From contig CM070566.1 in NCBI GenBank assembly GCA_036346405.1, positions 46,473,452 through 46,537,451 on the forward strand: a stretch of DNA of 64,000 nt, written 5' to 3'. Shown here one piece after another: positions 57,870 through 64,000 of this stretch. The stretch comes from Phyllostachys edulis (lineage: Eukaryota; Streptophyta; Magnoliopsida; Poales; Poaceae). Position 1 is the stretch's first letter, and each line of letters begins with the position of its first letter. The position numbers and the translations under genes were made by a program. The notes beneath the pieces were generated by a model. The model was not told the origin of the DNA and did not search any database. It saw only the letters and a program-made list of their open reading frames with translations.

Positions 57870-60438
57870 CGTGCCTACTCCTCATTGCTTGCCTTGCATA
57901 AATTCGTCAGTGACCCTCTGGCAGCGATGCGCAGGCGTCTACCAACGCCGGCTTGTACCGTCCATATCATTGGTATCTGACGACTCGGCGGCGACCCTTG
58001 CTACCCTTGACATGTCAAGATCCGAATCCAGATCCTATTTGCAATATCCAAGGTGGCGAAGTTACCCACAACCACAAGCCCCTAAGCTCGCCGATCCACG
58101 CCGCACCACCCTCTCCTTCAAGAAATACTCGGACACAAAGTTCAAAGGGTCCATCGCCTGATCCGCATGCGGCGAGCACATGAGAGCATGGCTTGTGTAA
58201 GAGCTTCAGTTTGTTGCACGTACAACTAGGCTCGTTGACATAATCTCCAAGGCATACCTCGTGGGTGACAAGAGAACGATCCGTCCCAAATCCGGCTCTA
58301 TCCCGCAAGAGCACGTCGAAACGATGCTCCATATTGCCCATCACATACACCGTGTGCGACTGGCCCTTCTGTGTCTTCGCCTCTATGTATGCCGTAATCT
58401 TTGAGCAGTACGGTGTTTGAGGGTTCGTGGCATGAAGTGCGGCATTTGCATGCCTCTCCCTGAAATACCCGATTGTCTTTGTGAGAACACCTTCCACGAT
58501 GGCGGCGAGGGAGAACAAAGGCCCCTAAGAACCGGTTGTACACCTCCGCAAGGTTAGTGGTCATTATGCCGTACCTTACCCGTCCGTGTCATGCGGCAGA
58601 GACCACTTGTCCAATGGTGGGCCTCGATCCGATGGGGAGAAGCACTCGATGTTCCTCGAGGTCCTCTGCCTCGGACCAGGCGAGTTCGACTCTGCTCCTT
58701 GGTTCCTCGTGTCTCGTGTTTCTTCTTTGTGTTAGTCGGCGGCGCCCATAAGGCGTCAAATTTGCTTGTTCTTCTGGTTACGCATAGCCACCTCTTGAAT
58801 AGCTTCACCAAGGGTTGCTTCGAACTTCTTGAAGAAGTTGGCCCCCAAATGGCGAATACACCATCTACTCGTCATATCAACGGCTCCTCCGGGTCTTCCT
58901 GAAGTTTTTTTATGGCCTTCATCATCCCGGCGTGGCGATCATGGATCACGCACACACCAGGACGAGCTCGAACAACTCCCACCCTTAGATGTTGAAGGAA
59001 CCACAACCACCGTGGAAATTCTCACCTTCGACAAATCGATGGCCAATGGCGGTTTGATTGTTCCGCCAGCGCCTATGGCGTGAGATCTGCCCTTGTATTT
59101 CCGGTCAAAAGGTCCCATCAATCGAGATCACAGGCGAGATATGCCTAAAAGCCTCGATGCAGGGACCGAAGGCTACGAAGGCCCTATGCATTACTAAAAA
59201 ACCTCGCGGATTTTTAGATGGCATGTCCTTCACAGTAATGTACGTGCCCGGGTTTCTCTCCTGCAGCACCTCAAGCATACGAGGAAGGTTGTCGTACGCC
59301 GCCTCAAAAGATCCAAACCGTCTTTCCATAGCCTTCTGCTTCGCACGCCACGCCTTCCCATAGCTGATCTTGTACTTGAATTTCTTCTCAATAGCCACCA
59401 TAATGTGCTTGGCCTCCATATCCATCTTCTCCACTATCTCTCCATACATCAAATTAGCTATGAATGTCGACGTTATGTTACGATGTCTGCACAAAACACT
59501 GCTGAGCATGCACGAGTGCGGCTCCACCTTGAGACAATCCAAAGAGTCTCGTACTTGTCTATCTTGCGTGCACTCGCCAAGGACAATCGGCTGCTCGCAT
59601 TTGATTTGTCTTGCTCTTAGCTAGATTTGACGACCGAAACGTCCATTGCATAGACATAGCCCACAACTTAATGGCATCCTGCAAGGATGTCTTATCAGCA
59701 AACATTGAGTGCAACCGAACCTCCGTGGCATGGTACTCCCACGGCGATTCGTGCTCGTCGTGCGTACATAGACCCTCAGCGTCAAATCTGTTCCATTCCC
59801 GGGGGATGGGAGCTCCGTCCTCATCGGAACTGCCCTCGTCGTCTTCTTGTAAAGCTTCCTCTTCAGCCAAGGCCATCCGGTCATCGCTTTCCATTTGATG
59901 CAATATGTAATCCCTATGCTCTCCTTCATCAGCCTGTCCTGTAGGCTCACCATGCGGTGCCCGATCTTCCTCTCCTGTATGTACCGCGTCGGGCTCATCA
60001 CAAGCAACATTCTCTGAACTCTTCGTAACACAGCCATCCGGGTCCTCTTCTACACCAACATCTTTGGGCACCCGATTTTCATAACAACACCGGATGATAT
60101 CCCATGGGGGCCCTGCCTGACTTCTTTTGGGCATGGTTGCACAAGTATCACACACTCATATCCACGGCGCCGACATCCTTCTATAAAGCCCTTCCACACT
60201 TTGCCATGCGCGATCGGTCTTCTCAACTCCCGGTGATGTTAAGTGGAAGACCGGCTCCAAAGCCCTTGTATGTCGACGCTACACACCTCGGGGTCCAAAG
60301 AGAAGGTCGGTCACCAAGCTTCACATCTTCGATTCGTGCATTCTCGCCGTCCGTTGTACCAGAGTGGCTTGCAAAACTGCTCAAGTCAACACCGCACGGA
60401 CCTTCACGAATTGTGCCAAGACCGTAATGCACTTTCAA
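57870..60438 (-). pseudogene. mudrA-like Mutator transposase
   Basis: The start at 60438 (MKVHYGLGTIREGPCGVDLS) is typical of grass Mutator transposases. After a shift near 60150 comes a long acidic region (60060-59800) and the MuDR N-terminal block MFADKTSLQDAIKLWAMSMQ (about 59710) with ADCPWRVHAR. Then come the FKYKISYGKAWRAKQKAMER block (about 59370), ISIDGTFLTGKYKG with the first catalytic Asp (about 59120), and the remnant of the DDE core in broken frames (59100-58600). The SWIM finger CTCNKLKLLHKPCSHV lies at about 58230-58180. Expected length is about 750-850 residues; this copy needs several frame corrections. It would cut and paste the element by binding the terminal repeats. Confidence 0.8.
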
Positions 60439-61474
60439 TGTAGTGCGTCAGCATGACTTATTGTATGGCTGCAAATATTTCCAACATTGCAATTACTTAG
60501 CTCGCAACGCATACGACATGCAAAATCTTCGCTACATTGTAATTTACATTTGTAAGGCCCTTCGCCTATAAATCGAACAACTACACGACGGCATGATCAA
60601 GACATCATTCATTCCCTAAGGCGAGAGGCCGCAATGAGCGTGTCGCATGCGATATTTAGATTCAACCTAAAACCGAGCTATTCCATAGCGTGCATTATCT
60701 AATTCGGACGCTAACTTGCAACCCAAATGCTACAAGTGGCATTCGGTCTTCTACCAATTACCTAAGTCGGTTAGTTCATACTAATTTACTTCTACTAATT
60801 AGTTTATACAAATAATTCATCCTCCTTATGCTCGGTCACGCATTATTCACCCAAGAATAGTCAGACGCACACAATCGAACACTACTACAATACATCTCAC
60901 AAACAAGACTAATAATACTCCCTCACGCACAATTTTTCTCTAACTAAAGTTTTTATCGCTACTACTTACGTACAAATCAACAACATTTCCATTTTCTATT
61001 TTTTTCTCTAACTACAATTTCCTACTGGTGCTATTATACTACTCATTTAACTAAATAAACTATTTACATACCCAAAAATTATACTACAAAATAAATTTTC
61101 TTACGACAAATCAACTACATTACACGACCTTTGCAAGACTTACGTATAAATCAAAAACATTTAGATTTTCTACTTTTTATTCTAACTACTGATTTCCTCT
61201 GGCGCTACTTATACCTACTATTTTAACTAACTAAATACCTACTTAAAAAATACAAGACAAAATAAATCAAACTTACCTTCTACGCAATCCAAATTTCTCT
61301 TCTCTTCTCCCAATCCCTCCCCTTCTCTATTTTCCTCCCTTTTTCCCTCCTCTCCTCCTCTTTTTCCTCTCCTCTCCCTCTCTTTCTTTCTTCCCGTCTG
61401 GATTTGTTTGCGCTTCATTGAACGACTTCGCTTGCATGAGGACATGCTGAATGCCTATATAAACAAACCGATCG
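60439..61474. other. 5' region of the mudrA-like gene
   Basis: AT-rich leader or promoter-proximal sequence with a purine-rich tract on the minus strand (61290-61400). No gene is seen. Confidence 0.4.
61454..61463 (-). promoter_or_regulatory. Candidate TATA box inside the right terminal repeat
   Basis: TTTATATAGG on the minus strand lies at the inner edge of the right terminal repeat, about 1 kb upstream of the transposase ATG. Mutator terminal repeats are known to carry the promoters of their genes. Confidence 0.35.
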
Positions 61475-61748
61475 CCCGCCGTTAAGCGATCGAACATCCA
61501 TCCTTTATGCGGTTGGGCAATCGAACCTATCGCCCAACCGCAAGCGCGATCGTAATAATTTCGCCAACCGCCCGCCTCATGCAGTTTAAAAAGCGAGCGG
61601 TTGGGCGGCAGATTTGCGATCGCCCAACCGTTGAAGCGATCTATTCAGTCGCCCAACCATTGGGCGGCAGACGTATATTTTGTAAAAACAAATTTGCCGG
61701 AATATTTTTGATATTTCGAATAAAAAATAGATTATTTAAAAAAAATTC
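61475..61748. repeat. Right terminal inverted repeat of the Mutator-like element
   Basis: The inverted partner of 50971-51225. The inner part carries several GGTTGGGCG / CGCCCAACC copies, more regular than on the left. Confidence 0.85.
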
Positions 61749-61757
61749 CTCACGGAG
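61749..61757. repeat. 9-bp target duplication, right copy
   Basis: CTCACGGAG, identical to 50962-50970. Confidence 0.9.
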
Positions 61758-63393
61758 TTCATCCACGCTGCTCGCGCTTGAGGAGTTCGATCTCTGCCAG
61801 TTAGAGCTCGCCATTGCTCGCACTCAAGGAGTTTGTCAGCCGCGGCCGGAGCTCGTGCGGAAGTCTCCCCTTCTGAGGAGCGGGTGGTGCTCGCTGGATC
61901 TGGTGGAGCCGAGGCCGGAGGAGGCGAGGGAGGCGGATGAAGAGCGAAATGCTGCTGATGAAGACATGAAGTGGTGGTGTGGGCACTGGGCCAATCCTCG
62001 CCGCCCGCACGCCCTCCTCCGGTAGACTTGTTGCAGACGTTTCTCTATATTGTCGCAACACTTTTTTCCAATTGTTGAATCAAGTGTTTGATTTTGTTGC
62101 AATATCTCTTCTTAAATTTCACCGCAAGAGGTATTTTTTGCGGTCGACATTTTGATTTGTTGCATCAAATTTTATTTTTTGTTGCATTAGGGATGTCAAA
62201 TTGTTGCGCCCAGGAAATTGTTGCATCTCTTTCAATTTTATTGCAATTTTGTTTTTGATTTGTTGCATCTAAAATTTCAAGATATTGCAGCGCATTGTCA
62301 ATTTCTGAACAAATATATCTTGCTTTTGGATATCTTTTTATTTTTAACAAGGATAATCCTCGCTTTTATAAAAAACTAATCAACGGTTTTACAAGCAAAG
62401 ACAGAAAAATAAAGGATGTACCGAGCTGGGGAGACCAGCTAACTAAACTAGGCATCTAGGATAACCAAAAGCTGACAGACACCCCACAACAAAACATCTC
62501 AAGCCAAACAAGGATAACAACCGAGAAACACTTACATTGCTTTTGGATATTTCAGTAGACTGTCAGTCATATTTAAGCTGAACACTGAATAAGTCCTCTA
62601 ATCCAACTAAGATATATTGGTATTAGTAAGAGAAAGAGATTCTTTTCAAGTGTTTTCTATAAGTTTTTATGCTTGTCGAACGATTGTTGTGCATGCATGT
62701 GATGCAAAAAGTTGCATGCGTTGTCTTAGTTGTTTCATCAGGAGGGGAGAGCGCATGATAAGAACATTTCCATCGTTGTCTTCAGTTGTTCCATCAGGAG
62801 GGGAGAGCGCATGATAAGAACATTTCCATCGGACGTCCGGGCGTAGCGCTAGTCCTCCTCTCATTCTATTGTTATGGATGTTAGTGTCTCTTGTTCTACT
62901 TTTATATTCTTACGAGTTGAGAGTTCGATCATCGGCAACACGAACCCAAATATACAACTGAGAGATCGATGTTAGTGTTACATACTAGAGGAAGGTACTA
63001 GTATTAAGTAAGGTTTATAACGGTAAATGCGCTTATTATTATTCATTGCTATCACAATACACTTGCGCCAAGCAACCAAACGCATTCGCCGGAAAAAATC
63101 CCAAGTCGGGAAGATCCACGGGGATTCATTCCCAATCCCGGCCGTTCCTTGGCAATCCCGGCGTTCTCAAACAAGGCCTTATAGGGAACATCATACGTAC
63201 ATAACAGTACACAACCATATACATCTGTATCACATGCCCCAGCATATATATAGGAACATTAATTATACGAAGCAGTACACGCCCATGATATATAGTGCCA
63301 CAAGCCATAGGAGCTGCAGCAGAATCCGGACCACTCCGAGGAAGGACTTTATTTAGAGTACGTACTTTTAGCTCGCTACCCATGCATGCATCT
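61758..63393. other. Intergenic region right of the Mutator-like element
   Basis: Positions 61758-62025 are GC-rich and could continue a host gene cut by the element, but I cannot name it. Positions 62030-62340 repeat TTGTTGCA and TTTGTTGCAT many times, a known style of grass repeat. A GGCCTTGTTTG-type MITE end lies inverted near 63165-63180. No gene is identified. Confidence 0.4.
62721..62831. repeat. 55-bp tandem duplication
   Basis: TTGTCTT-AGTTGTT(T/C)CATCAGGAGGGG begins at 62721 and 62776. The two copies are nearly identical and include AGAGCGCATGATAAGAACAT. Confidence 0.9.
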
Positions 63394-64000
63394 TCATTTG
63401 ATCTTTTCTTCTTTGGTCTCGTACCTGAGATCATAGCAATTGACACCGGTGTAGAGGCCATCCTTCACATCGTAGGTAACTTTTTCTCCAGTGTAGAGAA
63501 GATCGTCCTGCTTGTATGAGAAGGGAACATCACAGGTACCTTGTGTTGCAAGCACGCTTACTGTCACTTTAGTCTTTGGAGGCACATTAACTTCGTAGGT
63601 ATTCTCATGCTCTGTTGTTTTCTGAATGGATGATCCCCAACTGTATGATCCACTAAATTCAGTTGTAACTTCAACTTCTGCATCTACTATGAGTGGAACC
63701 CCAGCATTCATTTTGGTTTCAACACCTAGCTTCCATGTAACGCTAGAATCCCAGGTCTTTGTCTGTCTCTTTGTATTTCAGGGTTAATTTGGCTATGTTG
63801 GCGGAACTGCTATCATTGATAGGACTTGCAGTAGTCATGCTGAGAACCTTAACGCCATGAATCTTAGCTTTTGAGAGGTCGAAGTTAACATCATAAATCT
63901 CCCGAGAAAGAACGGCCTCTTCAAACCGCAGTTTTGCATCTTCCGTGATGGTTTGAACGGCAGCATTGACCCATTGAGGCTGCTTGTCTTCCCTTCAGTG
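63394..64000 (-). pseudogene. Aerolysin-like (Hfr-2-type) defence protein, C-terminal part, runs off the window
   Basis: The minus-strand frame ends at 63394. The last 105 or so codons are a beta-rich segment with alternating Ser/Thr and hydrophobic residues, a Trp-Gly-Ser-Ser turn and a Pro-Pro-Lys-Thr-Lys-Val strand. This fits the pore-module fold of aerolysin-like plant proteins such as wheat Hfr-2, which join agglutinin domains to this module and respond to insect feeding. Coding sequence continues upstream to about 63990 in another frame; the break lies near 63745-63765, next to CAG and CTG sites. An in-frame stop near the window edge may be an intron or another error. It may be an intact gene with a sequence error or a real pseudogene; only the 3' end is visible. 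Confidence 0.6.

Larger units (their letters stand above)
50971..61748 (-). mobile_element. 10.8-kb Mutator-like element with transposase, PMD, GRF-finger and repeated-exon genes
   Basis: The ends are GAATTTTTTTTTTGAATAATC (50971) and its inverse GATTATTTAAAAAAAATTC (61748), with exact 9-bp duplications outside. The terminal inverted repeats are about 250 bp, well conserved for the outer 100 bp, and contain repeated CGCCCAAC / GTTGGGCG motifs. Reading from the right end on the minus strand come a mudrA-like transposase (60438-57870), a PMD gene (57425-54540) and a gene with triplicated exons (52920-51970). A convergent plus-strand gene with a GRF-type finger lies at 53775-54198. Autonomous MuDR carries two genes, so this cargo is unusual. 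Reading frames are broken in many places. Confidence 0.9.

Noticed and set aside
61239..61445. Lys/Glu/Arg-rich minus-strand frame
   Set aside because: It is a translation of a simple CT/GA-rich tract near the Mutator-like terminal repeat.
62389..62540. Possible LINE 3' end
   Set aside because: The A-rich sequence is suggestive but no coding domain or poly-A tail with target duplication is visible.
63050..63180. Complete Tourist-type MITE
   Set aside because: Only one GGCCTTGTTTG-like end with TTA is seen; the other end does not match in inverted orientation.
1..64000. tRNA, rRNA or organellar insertions
   Set aside because: No stretch showed the conserved A/B boxes with a foldable cloverleaf or rRNA signatures on reading; a dedicated scan was not possible.

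Overview
This is a stretch of plant nuclear DNA, almost certainly from a grass (Poaceae). It is nearly all nested transposable elements. The evidence is CACTA elements with TTTGCCGAGTGC, GGGACTAAAGGT and CACAGACGGTT subterminal arrays, a Mutator-like element with perfect 9-bp target duplications, large Ty3/Gypsy LTRs starting TGTAACATCCC, Copia LTRs starting TGTTGGAAATATGCC, and plant mobile domain (PMD) genes. No prokaryotic-style gene layout is present and most coding sequence is frameshifted. The species cannot be fixed from the window.

Layout. 545-5888 is a CACTA element (TSD TAA) lying between two inverted repeat arms. 7644-15464 is a large CACTA element (TSD TGT) with minus-strand genes for a TNP2-type transposase and a Transposase_24/Ulp1-like protein; it splits the dimerisation domain of an older hAT-type transposase gene (7561-7643 and 15465-15688). 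17567-35300 is one broken PMD gene on the plus strand, cut by a Ty3/Gypsy retrotransposon of about 15.2 kb (17681 to about 32906, LTRs of about 5.07 kb) and then by a hAT element (33040-34411, TSD GCACTTGT). 35670-43259 holds a truncated Copia RT/RNase H with its 3' LTR, an antisense Gypsy-type LTR containing a small CACTA element (38438-39829, TSD ACA), and a complete-ended but gag-protease-only Copia element on the minus strand. 44950-48595 is another CACTA derivative. 50971-61748 is a 10.8-kb Mutator-like element (TSD CTCACGGAG).

The Mutator-like element is the most interesting object. It carries a degenerate mudrA-like transposase (MuDR N-terminal region to SWIM finger), a multi-exon PMD gene with an acidic, proline-rich and Gly/Arg-rich tail, a convergent gene with a GRF-type zinc-finger half-motif plus coiled coil, and a fourth gene whose exon-intron unit has been tandemly triplicated. 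PMD cargo also occurs at 17.6-35.3 kb, so this domain is a recurring passenger here.

The only candidate host defence gene is at the right edge (63394-64000, minus): the C-terminal half of an aerolysin-like, Hfr-2-type protein, interrupted by a frameshift and running off the window.

A caution applies to every broken reading frame. The two LTRs of the big Gypsy element differ mainly by short changes at CAG, CTG and CCAGG sites, and repeat motifs drift the same way (CACAGACGG to CACGAGCGG). This suggests systematic consensus errors at CHG-methylated cytosines, so some frameshifts may be assembly artefacts rather than decay.
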